Shown piece after piece: positions 53,761 through 64,000 of a stretch of DNA of 64,000 nt. The position numbers were made by a program, and so were the translations under genes. The notes beneath the pieces were generated by a model. That model ran no database searches and was not told the origin of the DNA. It saw only the letters and a list, made by a program, of their open reading frames with translations. This DNA comes from Shouchella tritolerans (GTDB taxonomy: Bacteria > Bacillota > Bacilli > Bacillales > Bacillaceae_D), in the NCBI RefSeq assembly GCF_025770735.1, contig NZ_JAODPB010000001.1, forward strand, positions 806,001 through 870,000. The letters run 5' to 3'. The first letter of the stretch is position 1, and each line of letters begins with the position of its first letter.

Positions 53761-55029
53761 ATGGCGAAGAAAGCATTTGGGCTGGCACTTGCGTCTACGC
53801 TGCTGTTAGCAGCTTGTGGAGGCGGAAGTACTGAAGATGCGTCGGGGGACGACCATGTTGAATTAACATTTTGGTTGTTTGGCACAACGAAATATGAAGA
53901 ACTAGCAGAAGTGTATATGGAGGAAAATCCAGGTGTCACCATTCATATCCAAGAAGGAGACAATACCGATCACCACAATAATTTATTTACGGCCTTGTCT
54001 ACTGGAAGCGGGGCACCGGATTTAGCGCTTGTGGAAATTAATGAAATTGAACGGTACCGTGATGCTCAAGACCGGTTTATTAATTTATACGACTACGGCG
54101 CTGAGGAACTAAAAGACCATTATTTAGATTGGGTGTGGGCGACTGCTGAAAACCGAGACGGTGATTTCTTATTCGGCCTGCCAACAGATATTGGCCCAAC
54201 GGCGATGTTTTATCGGACGGACGTCTTTGAAGAAGCGGGTTTGCCAACCGATCCCGAAGAGGTGTCTGCCACAATTCAAACATGGGATGACTATACGGAA
54301 ATGGCCAACACCATTTATGAAAAGACAGGAACCATTGTCACTGACAGCCCTGAATTAGTTTACAATGCGTTACGGGACCAAGCCAAGGACCATTATTTTA
54401 ATGAAAATGAAGAGTTGATCGTTGAAAACAATGCGGCTATCCGCGAGGCTTATGACCGCACGGTTGAATTGATCGAAAATGGCGTCGTTGGTTCGTTGGA
54501 GCTTTGGACGCCTGAATGGGGCGGTGCCATGGATACTGGCGATTATGCAACATTGCTTGGCCCGGCTTGGATGATTGCCGTCATCCAAGGAAACGCGCCA
54601 AATGCAGCAGGCAACTGGTCGATTGCTGATATGCCTGAAGGAGCAGGGAACTGGGGCGGTTCATTTGTGACGATTCCAGCAGAGACGGACCATCCGGAAG
54701 AAGCATACGATTTTGTAAAATGGCTATTGTCGCCTGAGAATCAATTACAGTCGTTTGTCGATGCCGGTTTATTCCCGTCAGCGCCTGCTGTGTATGAAGA
54801 AGAAGCATTTATTAACCATACGGATGAGTACTTTAATGGTTTAAACACGGCCGCTGTATTTGGCAAGGCAGCGCAGCAAGTGGAAAGCGTCTATAAAGGC
54901 CGCAATTACATGCTTGTCCAAGAGGAGATTTTAACAGCGCTCGATAATGTGAACAGCAACGGTGCTGATCCTGATGCAGAGTGGGATGCGGCAATGAAGC
55001 GGATCAATGATCGTTTGCAGCGCGGATAA
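53761..55029 (+). CDS. Sugar ABC transporter substrate-binding lipoprotein (family 1)
   Basis: A 422-residue lipoprotein (lipobox LAAC, Cys19) of the oligosaccharide-binding family: VELTFWLFGTTKYEELAEVY, APDLALVEINEIERY, GLPTDIGPTAMFYRTDVFEEAG (parts: LPTDIGPTAMFYR) and GGSFVTIPAETDHPEEAYDF. Rich in Asp/Glu and Trp. Genomic company (GH81 beta-1,3-glucanase) suggests it binds laminari-oligosaccharides, which is inference. First gene of the importer operon. Confidence 0.92.
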   Translation: MAKKAFGLALASTLLLAACGGGSTEDASGDDHVELTFWLFGTTKYEELAEVYMEENPGVTIHIQEGDNTDHHNNLFTALSTGSGAPDLALVEINEIERYRDAQDRFINLYDYGAEELKDHYLDWVWATAENRDGDFLFGLPTDIGPTAMFYRTDVFEEAGLPTDPEEVSATIQTWDDYTEMANTIYEKTGTIVTDSPELVYNALRDQAKDHYFNENEELIVENNAAIREAYDRTVELIENGVVGSLELWTPEWGGAMDTGDYATLLGPAWMIAVIQGNAPNAAGNWSIADMPEGAGNWGGSFVTIPAETDHPEEAYDFVKWLLSPENQLQSFVDAGLFPSAPAVYEEEAFINHTDEYFNGLNTAAVFGKAAQQVESVYKGRNYMLVQEEILTALDNVNSNGADPDAEWDAAMKRINDRLQRG

Positions 55030-55045
55030 AGAAGGAGAGACATAG

Positions 55046-55987
55046 ATGGAAACAGCAAAATCAAGCCCTCATCCTTTCGTGCGCAAACCAAAGCGAATAT
55101 ATAAAGATAAATGGCCTGGCCTTTTATTTATCTCGCCCTTTTTTCTGTTGTTTGCTGTTTTTGGCTTGATCCCCATGCTATTTAGTTTTTATCTAGCTTT
55201 TTTTAGCTGGAATGGGCTCGGGCCGATGACGTTTACAGGAATCGAAAACTTTCGCCTAGTCTTAGAAGATGCGTTGTTTTGGAAGTCGTTATCAAACACA
55301 TTTATCATTGGCGTGATGGGAACATTGCCACAGCTGATTATTGGGATTTTTTTGGCGTATGCGCTGAATTCCACCCTAATACGGTTTCGTAACGTGTTTA
55401 GGGTAGCGGTTTTTATTCCATATGTGACATCGATTGTGGCAGTAGCCGTTATTTTCGGTGTTTTGTTCAGCAACCAAACGCATGGCCTTGTGAACTCGAT
55501 TTTAATTGGGCTAGGCTATGATGCCGTATCGTTTACGACAAGCGAATGGGGCGCGAAAATCGCTATTTCACTAATGATTTTTTGGCGCTGGATTGGCTAT
55601 AACACATTGATTTATTTGGCTGGGATGCAAAGCATTCCAAAAGAATTATACGAAGCCGCCAAAATGGACGGCGCTTCAATTTGGTCTGAATTGCGTTATG
55701 TCGTCATTCCTATGCTTAAGCCTTTTATTATTTTTACAGTGTTTACGGCAACGATTGGCGCCTTGCAAGTGTTTACCGAACCGCTTGTGTTCCTTGGAAG
55801 GAGCTTGCGTGAGGAAGGAATTACGATCGTCGCTTATTTGTACCGGGATGCATTTATGAATAATTTCTTTGGAACCGCTTCCGCTACAGCAGTGATGCTC
55901 TTTATTCTAATAATGATCATTACATGTGTGAATTTGCTCCTCACCAACCAAATCGGAAGAAGCACATGGAAGGGAGGACCAAAGTGA
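55046..55987 (+). CDS. Sugar ABC transporter permease, MalF type
   Basis: A 313-residue permease with six membrane segments; an N-terminal cytoplasmic stretch precedes FISPFFLLFAVFGLIPMLFS. The EAA loop for the ATPase reads ELYEAAKMDGASIWSELRYV. It is preceded by GAAGGAGAGACATAG and overlaps the second permease gene by GTGA. No ATPase gene is in this locus, so a shared MsmX-type ATPase is expected. Confidence 0.93.
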   Translation: METAKSSPHPFVRKPKRIYKDKWPGLLFISPFFLLFAVFGLIPMLFSFYLAFFSWNGLGPMTFTGIENFRLVLEDALFWKSLSNTFIIGVMGTLPQLIIGIFLAYALNSTLIRFRNVFRVAVFIPYVTSIVAVAVIFGVLFSNQTHGLVNSILIGLGYDAVSFTTSEWGAKIAISLMIFWRWIGYNTLIYLAGMQSIPKELYEAAKMDGASIWSELRYVVIPMLKPFIIFTVFTATIGALQVFTEPLVFLGRSLREEGITIVAYLYRDAFMNNFFGTASATAVMLFILIMIITCVNLLLTNQIGRSTWKGGPK

Positions 55988-56814
55988 AGAAAACGCAATC
56001 ATTTGGAAAGATCATGTTGTATGTCACGTTAATCATCGCTTCGCTGCTGGCAGTTTTTCCGTTCTATTGGATGTTTGTCATGGCGACTAATCCAAGCCAT
56101 TTAATTAACCAAACACCGCCAGTAGTCATTCCAGGAACGGAGCTAGTCCGTAATTTTCAAAATGTCATGGCCAACGTTGATTTTTTTGGCGCATTTAAAA
56201 ATTCGTTTATTGTCTCGATTTCCGTTACGATTGGAACGCTTTTCCTATGCTCTCTCGCTGGGTTTGCATTTGCTAAGCTCGATTTTCCATGGAAAACGTT
56301 TTGGTTTGCCGCGATCCTCGTGACGATGATGGTTCCACCGCAACTTGGGTTAATTCCCCAGTATTTTATTATTACAGAGCTAGGCTGGCTAAGCGATTTG
56401 CGAGCAGTTATCGTGCCTGGGCTTATAAACGCGTTCGGGATTTTTTGGATGAGGCAATACATTAAGGATTCGATTCCTGATGCATTAATAGAGGCAGGGA
56501 AGATCGATGGCTGCTCTACATTCAGGATGTATTGGAATGTCGTTGTGCCTGCGATCGCACCAGCCTTTGCGACACTAGGTATTATTGTTTTCATGAATGT
56601 ATGGAATGATTTCCTATGGCCGCTCGTAGTCTTACAAGATTCGGCAAGCCATACCCTTCAGGTTGCTTTGCGTTCCCTTAATGATTCGTACGTGAATGAT
56701 TATGGTATGATAATGTCAGGCACGCTTTGGGCAACAGCTCCGCTCATTGCGATCTTTTTGCTATTCAACCGTTTCTTTATTAATAGCCTGACACAAGGCG
56801 CTGTGAAAGGATAG
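55984..56814 (+). CDS. Sugar ABC transporter permease, MalG type
   Basis: A 276-residue permease with about six membrane segments and the EAA loop DALIEAGKIDGCSTFRMYWN, ending NSLTQGAVKG as in most MalG-type proteins. The GTG start overlaps the previous stop. Six bases separate it from the LacI gene. Confidence 0.93.
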   Translation: MKKTQSFGKIMLYVTLIIASLLAVFPFYWMFVMATNPSHLINQTPPVVIPGTELVRNFQNVMANVDFFGAFKNSFIVSISVTIGTLFLCSLAGFAFAKLDFPWKTFWFAAILVTMMVPPQLGLIPQYFIITELGWLSDLRAVIVPGLINAFGIFWMRQYIKDSIPDALIEAGKIDGCSTFRMYWNVVVPAIAPAFATLGIIVFMNVWNDFLWPLVVLQDSASHTLQVALRSLNDSYVNDYGMIMSGTLWATAPLIAIFLLFNRFFINSLTQGAVKG

Positions 56815-56820
56815 AGTCGT

Positions 56821-57852
56821 TTGAAAGAGAACAATGCAATCACCATTAAAGACATTGCTAAAAAAGCCGGTGTTTCCCAAGCGACCATTTCGAAAATCCT
56901 AAATGATTACCCTGATGTGAGCCAGAAAACAAAAGAACGGGTTTTTCGAATTATGGAAGAAGCAGGATACCGGCCTTCCCACTCTGCCCGCACATTGGCG
57001 CAAAAAACGTCAAAGCTCATTGGCGTTATTTACGCAGGGCGGATAAATGCAGATTTTGACCACCCATTTTTTATTGAAGTGCTAAACGCGTTTAAACGGA
57101 CGATCGGCATGCACGGGTACGACTTGTTGTTTTTTTCTGATGAAACTTTCCAAAAGGAAGAAAATTTCTATGCCAGATGCCTTTATTATAAAGTGGATGG
57201 CTGCATTATTATTGCTGGTGAAGATGTCCAGCAATCGATTGAGGACTTAACAAAAAGTGAAATTCCCTGTATCGGTGTGGACATTCAATTAGATGGGCCC
57301 AAATCAGGCTACGTGATGACCGATAACAAAAAAATTTCCCAATCCGTTGTCGACTATTTCTATTTGCAAGGCCACCGTGATATCGCTTACATTGGAGGGG
57401 CAAACGAATCGGCTGTTTCCAATATTCGGCTAAAAGGGTTTCGCGAAAGCATCCATGAATATGGGCTGACGCTCCGCTCAGAATGGGTAATTGAAGGGGA
57501 TTTCTTTGAACAAAGCGGCTATGAGGCAGGTTTGTCCTTGTTTAAAGGAAACGCTGAGAAACCGACAGCTGTTTTTTCTTCCTCTGATTTGATGGCATTT
57601 GGCTTTATGAGGGCGATGCAAGAACTGGGAGTATCAATACCAGGCGATGTCTCGCTTATTGGCTGTGACGACCAGCTGGCGGCAAGATACGTGCAGCCAC
57701 CACTTACAACGGTGCGCCAAAACAAAGAGAAAATAGGGAGACTCGCTGCGTTAATGTTGCTTGATTTTATTGCCGGCAGGGCAAGTACAGCCCGGATTTT
57801 AGTCGAACCTGAGCTAATTAGTCGTGAAACGACCGCTTCTCTTTTGCTGTAA
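56821..57852 (+). CDS. LacI-family repressor of the glucan locus
   Basis: A 343-residue LacI/GalR regulator: helix-turn-helix and hinge (ITIKDIAKKAGVSQATISKI, GYRPSHSARTLAQKTSKLIG) and a sugar-binding effector domain (PTAVFSSSDLMAFGFMRAMQ, GDVSLIGCDDQ). The TTG start follows AAAGGAT. Its likely operators are CGAAACC-GGTTTCG at 53714 and CGAAACC-GATTTCG at 57927, before the importer and glucanase genes. Confidence 0.92.
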   Translation: MKENNAITIKDIAKKAGVSQATISKILNDYPDVSQKTKERVFRIMEEAGYRPSHSARTLAQKTSKLIGVIYAGRINADFDHPFFIEVLNAFKRTIGMHGYDLLFFSDETFQKEENFYARCLYYKVDGCIIIAGEDVQQSIEDLTKSEIPCIGVDIQLDGPKSGYVMTDNKKISQSVVDYFYLQGHRDIAYIGGANESAVSNIRLKGFRESIHEYGLTLRSEWVIEGDFFEQSGYEAGLSLFKGNAEKPTAVFSSSDLMAFGFMRAMQELGVSIPGDVSLIGCDDQLAARYVQPPLTTVRQNKEKIGRLAALMLLDFIAGRASTARILVEPELISRETTASLLL

Positions 57853-60627
<2,775 letters not shown>

Positions 60628-60644
60628 CGTATAAACGTAAAGCT

Positions 60645-60690
60645 AGCCTGTTAACCGATGCGATCAAACGGCGGTTAACAGGCTTTTTTG
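60645..60690 (+). terminator. Terminator of the GH81 gene
   Basis: AGCCTGTTAACCG and CGGTTAACAGGCT form a 13-bp stem with a 14-base loop and TTTTTT. Confidence 0.93.
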
Positions 60691-60743
60691 ACAAAAAGAA
60701 TGAGTTGTTTGACGCATGTAATTATTTTATCTTTAAAAAGGTA

Positions 60744-61352
60744 TTAGTAACGATATGTTTGCGGGTGAGGGTGTTCTGTATAATAATGCTTGTATGAGGC
60801 GGTCCCTTTCGGAGGCTGCCCTTTCTCTTTGCACCATGTTGGCGGCCCTAGAATGACCGATTCCTGAATCGGCGCCACTACGTTTTCATAGGCGTTGCCA
60901 TTGACACAATAAGCAAGCTCCATAATGCTGCCCGGCGTAAAGCGAAGGAAGTCAGAACCGTAGACGATATCGGGTGTCGGTTTATCAAAAATCGTTAGCA
61001 AATGGGTTCCATCCGTTAAAGCAACAATCCAATGAAACCAACCTTTTGGCAAGACGACCGCTTGCCCAGGAACAAGCTCGTATGTAAGCAAGTTTTGGGA
61101 GAATGGATTAAAAACAGATGCCTGTACTTTGCCGCCAATGACAAATACAAGCTCCGAGGCGTTCGTATGCCAATGTGGCGTTATGACAATGCCAGCGCTC
61201 ATATGGACATTAAAAAATCCCGTGGGGATAGCGGGAAGCTGGGCAGCAAACAACTGGGTAATATAGTTTTGCGGATCTCGTTGGTAATTAAGTGTTCTTG
61301 TGGAGTCGCCTGCTAAATTCAATGAAGGTGACTGCAACACGGGCGTATTCAT
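60744..61352 (-). CDS. Cupin-domain protein
   Basis: A 202-residue single cupin, similar in layout to half of an oxalate decarboxylase/germin: first motif PHWHTNASELVFVIGGKVQA (HxH...E), second motif LPKGWFHWIVALTDGTHLL (H). A metal site is thus complete. AAAGGGAGGAGTGTAC precedes the ATG at 61352. The substrate is unknown; related Bacillus proteins occur in spore coats or as stress proteins. Confidence 0.85.
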   Translation of the reverse strand: MNTPVLQSPSLNLAGDSTRTLNYQRDPQNYITQLFAAQLPAIPTGFFNVHMSAGIVITPHWHTNASELVFVIGGKVQASVFNPFSQNLLTYELVPGQAVVLPKGWFHWIVALTDGTHLLTIFDKPTPDIVYGSDFLRFTPGSIMELAYCVNGNAYENVVAPIQESVILGPPTWCKEKGQPPKGTASYKHYYTEHPHPQTYRY

Positions 61353-61523
61353 GTACACTCCTCCCTTTTTTGTCATTGTATGCATAGAGAGAAAAGGTTA
61401 GCACACTTAGAGTTTGTTACCAGAGTGGTCCTTAAAAACGGTGGCCAGCTAAGACAAACCGCTTCTTTCATTCAATCAAGAAAAGGCTTCTTGGCATTTG
61501 CCAAGAAGCCTAAAGGAGTTTGC

Positions 61524-61928
61524 TTACGTTTCGACAGCAGTGATGTCATCGCAACAAATCGTTACAATTCTTGATTTTTTATGGCAGTCACAATTTGCTA
61601 GGAAAACCATGTTTTTGCGGACATCAACAAACTCGCCACGGACGCAGCCGCCGCCTTTTAGAAAAACAGTAACAAATTGGCCACGGGCAATGTGTTTAAA
61701 GAAAGAATGGCAATCGCATTTGTCCCTGTCATGTCGATCGTGTCGATCATGTCGATCATGTCGATCATGTCGATCATGTCGATCGTGCTTGTCGCACTTA
61801 TCGCACTTATCGTGTCTGTCGTGCCTGTCACACTTATCGCACTTGTCGTGTCGATCGTGCCTGTCGTGCTTTTTGTGTTTACGGGAAGAAAAATCGGAAA
61901 AGTTGCTTGAATAGCTGTAATAGCTCAT
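61524..61928 (-). CDS. Cys/His-rich coat-like protein with DRH repeats and Sm-like tail
   Basis: A 134-residue protein. The N-terminus is Ser/Tyr-rich (MSYYSYSSNFSDFSS). Residues 17-70 are an array of RHD and KCDKCD triplets (many DRH and DKC units). The C-terminal part, CDCHSFFKHIARGQFVTVFL to DITAVET, looks like the small Sm-like/CotB-type domain of coat and exosporium proteins (FVTVFLKGGGCVRGEFVDV). The repeat is very basic-acidic and should bind metal. AAGGGGGAATAAAAC precedes the ATG. Probably a spore coat protein; no exact family known to me. Confidence 0.65.
   Translation of the reverse strand: MSYYSYSSNFSDFSSRKHKKHDRHDRHDKCDKCDRHDRHDKCDKCDKHDRHDRHDRHDRHDRHDRHDRDKCDCHSFFKHIARGQFVTVFLKGGGCVRGEFVDVRKNMVFLANCDCHKKSRIVTICCDDITAVET
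61720..61870 (-). repeat. Nine-base tandem repeat encoding DRH/DKC triplets
   Basis: On the plus strand CGATCATGT (and variants CGATCGTGT, TGTCGCACTTA) is repeated about 14 times. The unit is in frame with the coat-like gene, so length change keeps the frame. Several consecutive units are base-identical, a sign of recent expansion. Confidence 0.88.
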
Positions 61929-62290
61929 GTTTTATTCCCCCTTTCTGTTCTATGCTAGTACTATATGTACGATTCCGTTGTTTGCATAGGCAAGGCAAGC
62001 AGTACATTCGCACGTTTTGCCATAAACAAACAAATGCTGATAGATAGAAGTCTAATGGGGTTTTGCCGAATGGCTCGATCCTTGTCTGGTATGTGTTCAT
62101 TTGCCTTTACACTGTGTGATTCCATACAGTGTTTTTTCATGTCTGGTGAATTGGTTTCCTGAAAAGCTGATTCGTGTCTCAGCCTCTAGTCGCAGAGGAA
62201 GTTCAATCTGCCGCTCGTTTTGCCAAACGGCGCTACTGTCTACAATAAATGTATAGACGGCAGAACTTACACCAAAGGAGGTGAACGACA
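61929..62290. other. Intergenic region before the lia operon
   Basis: About 360 bases without a supported gene. ACACTGT-ACAGTGT with TTTTTT at 62107-62142 looks like a plus-strand terminator although no plus-strand gene precedes it, so an unannotated short transcript from about 61960 is possible. Near 62250, TACAATAAATGTATAGACGG includes a -10-like TACAAT for the lia genes. Confidence 0.4.
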
Positions 62291-62587
62291 TTGACAAAAC
62301 GCGGATGGATGGTTGTTGCAGCCATTGTGCTTGCAATCATTGTGCTATCGTCGCTAGGGGCGATCATTGGCCTAGGCGCAGGCGCAGTGTTGGCATACTT
62401 TGGTTGGCGCCAAGCTACATTGAACGATCAAACGATTATGAAAGTGCTCTGGTGGGTGATTTTGCTTATCGGTGTATGCCTGACGGTTGGCAGCTTGCCA
62501 GGAATCATTGGCGTCGGTGCTCTTTATTTGCTAGTGAAGCTTTATGAGAAATGGAAAGAAATGAAGGAATATGATTTCGAGGTTTAA
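62291..62587 (+). CDS. liaI: Small membrane protein, LiaI-like
   Basis: A 98-residue protein with two or three membrane segments (VVAAIVLAIIVLSSLGAIIG; VLWWVILLIGVCLTVGSLPG) and a charged tail KWKEMKEYDFEV. Sequence alone is not decisive, but it sits directly before a PspA/LiaH-like gene and a LiaF-like gene, the order of liaIHF. LiaI anchors LiaH at the membrane under envelope stress. The TTG start follows AAAGGAGGTGA. Confidence 0.72.
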   Translation: MTKRGWMVVAAIVLAIIVLSSLGAIIGLGAGAVLAYFGWRQATLNDQTIMKVLWWVILLIGVCLTVGSLPGIIGVGALYLLVKLYEKWKEMKEYDFEV

Positions 62588-62614
62588 ATAGACAACAAAG
62601 GAGAGTAAAACGAC

Positions 62615-63214
62615 ATGTCTTTTCTAAAACAGCTAAAAGAACAAGTGCAAGCTGACATTGAACATGTGTTTGATCGTAACGACAAGCCTTTTCAAACAGA
62701 TGATGGCAAGTATGAAGCCGAATCAAAAAAACTCGACAAGCAATTAAAATTATGGAAACAGTCGATTGAAAAACAGCGTAGACTAGAACGTTATTTTTAC
62801 CAAGAGTGGCAAGACGCCAAAAAGATGGCCAGTAAACGGGCGGAACAATTAGAAATCGCGGAAAGTGCCGGGGTGGAAGAATTAGTTGCTCAAGCACAAA
62901 GTGAATTAGCAGCTTATCAAGAACTTGCAAGTGAATACAGTGATTCCTACGAAGAGCAAAAAGAAAGAGTAAAAAAATTAGAAGCACGAGGCCGGGAACT
63001 GGAATTTCTCCGCAAAAAAATTCGCCGCATGCAGCTTGATTACATTGCACGCACAGAAGAAGCCAAGCTTGAAAAAAATGCGGCAAAATGGACGTATTAT
63101 GCAGAGGAGAACGGCGATCTTGACGGGTATGAAGAAGACGAGAACGAGCAAACTGAAGAAAGTGAAGCTGCAGCACTAAAGAAACAACCTAGTTTTGATG
63201 TGCAAATTAATTAA
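62615..63214 (+). CDS. liaH: PspA/IM30-family protein, LiaH-like
   Basis: A 199-residue, almost wholly helical protein with long coiled-coil heptads (LDKQLKLWKQSIEKQRRLER, KKMASKRAEQLEIAESAGVE, EEQKERVKKLEARGRELEFL). It lacks membrane segments and ends in an acidic tail. Such proteins form rings or scaffolds that protect the damaged membrane. It is 27 bases behind the LiaI-like gene and has AAAGGAGAGT ahead. Confidence 0.8.
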   Translation: MSFLKQLKEQVQADIEHVFDRNDKPFQTDDGKYEAESKKLDKQLKLWKQSIEKQRRLERYFYQEWQDAKKMASKRAEQLEIAESAGVEELVAQAQSELAAYQELASEYSDSYEEQKERVKKLEARGRELEFLRKKIRRMQLDYIARTEEAKLEKNAAKWTYYAEENGDLDGYEEDENEQTEESEAAALKKQPSFDVQIN

Positions 63215-63269
63215 AGCAGCAATTAGATAAAAAAAGCGATGTTGCACCGTAAAGCCTTATAGTATAATA

Positions 63270-63319
63270 GAGGTTGTCGACAAAAATGACCACGAAAGAC
63301 GCGAGCGAATGTCTAGTCT
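63270..63319 (-). repeat. Terminator-associated intergenic repeat, inverted copy (copy C)
   Basis: Read on the minus strand it begins AGACTAGACATTCGCTCGC and ends TTTGTCGACAACCTC, matching both ends of copy A with the middle missing. It is oriented opposite to copies A and B. The heptamer CTTATAG occurs on both sides (63256-63262 and 63317-63323). Confidence 0.72.
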
Positions 63320-63337
63320 TATAGCGTCATAAAACGA

Positions 63338-63368
63338 GCCCGCCTATTTAGCAGGCGGGCAATTTTTT
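63338..63368 (+). terminator. Terminator between liaH and liaF
   Basis: GCCCGCCT and AGGCGGGC with a 7-base loop, followed by AATTTTTT. It should limit read-through from liaIH into the LiaF-like gene. Confidence 0.9.
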
Positions 63369-63386
63369 AGAAGGGAGAGCAAAGGA

Positions 63387-64000
63387 ATGAAAAAGAATCG
63401 AACGGACATTATTGCTTATATTTTCTTTGCCTTGCTTGTAGCTGCCCTTCTAGAATTGGTATTAAGTGTTGGACCACTCATTATGCTAATTATTGCAGCA
63501 GGCTTTATTTATTATGGGCAAAAGCGAATGAGCCGTAGAAAAGGGCGTTTCGCTTTTTATATCGGGATCATCATGTTTGTATTCACGTTGTTCTCCTCTA
63601 CGTTTTTTATCATTACACTATACGGTTTGCTCTTTTATTCACTATATTTGTTTTGGGAAAAAATGCGTAAACCGCGGCGCGTGAATGTTAACATTGGCGA
63701 TCAACCAACGGGTGAAGCTGTGCCGCAAAAAAAAGCGCTGTTCTTTAAAAACTTGCTCTTTGGCGATCAGCGTGCTGAAGATCAAGTTTTTAGCAGTGAT
63801 AATATCAATATTCTTTCGGGCATCGGTACAACGAATGTCCATTTTGAAAATACCGTGTTGCCAGTAGGGGACACGATTGTGATCGTTCGCGGGTTTATCG
63901 GCCGTATTCAGCTATATGTCCCTTATGATGCAGGCGTTTCTGTCCAGCATTCCGCCATCTTTGGGCAAACGGTTGTATTTGACCACGAAGAAACGGGCTT
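63387..64000 (+). CDS. liaF: LiaF-like membrane protein, cut by the window end
   Basis: The frame is open to the end of the window (204 codons visible). Four membrane segments (about 9-85) are followed by a cytoplasmic/extracytoplasmic beta-rich domain: FKNLLFGDQRAEDQVFSSDN, INILSGIGTTNVHFENTVLP, VGDTIVIVRGFIGRIQLYVP. These match LiaF (VraT), the negative regulator of the LiaRS system. AAGGGAGAG lies about 9 bases before the ATG. liaS and liaR would be expected downstream, outside the window. Confidence 0.85.
   Translation, partial: MKKNRTDIIAYIFFALLVAALLELVLSVGPLIMLIIAAGFIYYGQKRMSRRKGRFAFYIGIIMFVFTLFSSTFFIITLYGLLFYSLYLFWEKMRKPRRVNVNIGDQPTGEAVPQKKALFFKNLLFGDQRAEDQVFSSDNINILSGIGTTNVHFENTVLPVGDTIVIVRGFIGRIQLYVPYDAGVSVQHSAIFGQTVVFDHEETG

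Larger units (their letters stand above)
63262..63368 (+). ncRNA. Possible short transcript between liaH and liaF
   Basis: A TATAAT box (63263-63268) with TTGCAC 15 bases upstream is followed by about 70 bases and then an 8-bp GCCCGCCT/AGGCGGGC hairpin with TTTTTT. No open frame lies between. The stretch holds an inverted copy of the intergenic repeat. Either a small RNA or simply the liaH terminator next to an unrelated AT box. Confidence 0.35.

Noticed and set aside
61730-61865. Regular short repeats resembling a CRISPR array
   Set aside because: The unit is only nine bases, there are no spacers, and the units are in frame inside a protein gene.
61965-62162. 65-codon plus-strand open frame before the lia operon
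   Set aside because: No ribosome site and the 3' part runs through a terminator hairpin.

Overview
The window looks like chromosomal DNA of an alkaliphilic, spore-forming Bacillus, most like the Shouchella (Bacillus) clausii group. It carries two alpha/beta-type small acid-soluble spore proteins behind sigma-G-type promoters, B. subtilis-type regulators (GltC-like, CzrA-like, GntR/YtrA-like), strong AGGAGG ribosome sites, and moderate GC outside one region. The species call is inference from gene content.

Left end (1-7.6 kb): the tail of a zinc alcohol dehydrogenase is followed by a clearly AT-rich, seven-gene, minus-strand operon (7614 down to 550): SAM methyltransferase, stand-alone asparaginyl-tRNA-synthetase-like core, S66/MccF-like peptidase, ATP-grasp ligase, unknown protein, diverged ProRS-like protein, MFS exporter. 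I read this as a horizontally acquired biosynthetic cluster for a small peptide or aminoacyl compound with its own export and self-protection; it is the best candidate here for an undescribed system.

8.2-17.4 kb: a Fur-controlled heme-iron operon of Isd type: two lipoprotein/permease pairs sharing one ATPase, a heme-degrading monooxygenase, a one-NEAT wall protein with an NPQTN signal, a four-NEAT wall protein with long EEPGT linkers, and sortase B. 17.8-25.6 kb: CNNM/HlyC transporter, orphan glycine-betaine-type binding protein, DUF2254 membrane protein, manganese catalase, MBL hydrolase, a frameshifted alcohol dehydrogenase and a small membrane protein. 25.7-36 kb: uroporphyrinogen-III synthase-like protein, GntR-ABC operon, TetR/RND efflux pair (YerO/SwrC-like) with a small unlisted ORF, two SASPs, DUF421 protein, and a Sco copper protein.

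35.9-42.8 kb: LysR regulator and a sulfonate/organosulfur operon (ssuE, NtaA-type monooxygenase, NifX-like protein, ssuB, ssuD, ssuA, ssuC). 42.9-53.3 kb: gdhA with a divergent GltC-like regulator, CzrA/CzcD zinc efflux, a ZTP riboswitch before folD, Cu/Zn SOD, a WYL regulator/SDR pair, and glpFK with a leader attenuator. 53.7-60.7 kb: a beta-1,3-glucan locus (sugar ABC importer, LacI regulator, secreted GH81 glucanase with CBM56) with two matching LacI operators. 60.7-64 kb: cupin, a DRH-repeat spore-coat-like protein and the start of a lia envelope-stress operon (liaI, liaH, liaF).

A short intergenic repeat that begins CAGACT and ends GTCGACAACCTC occurs next to or inside intrinsic terminators at several places; in two cases the terminator hairpin itself is present on both sides of the repeat.
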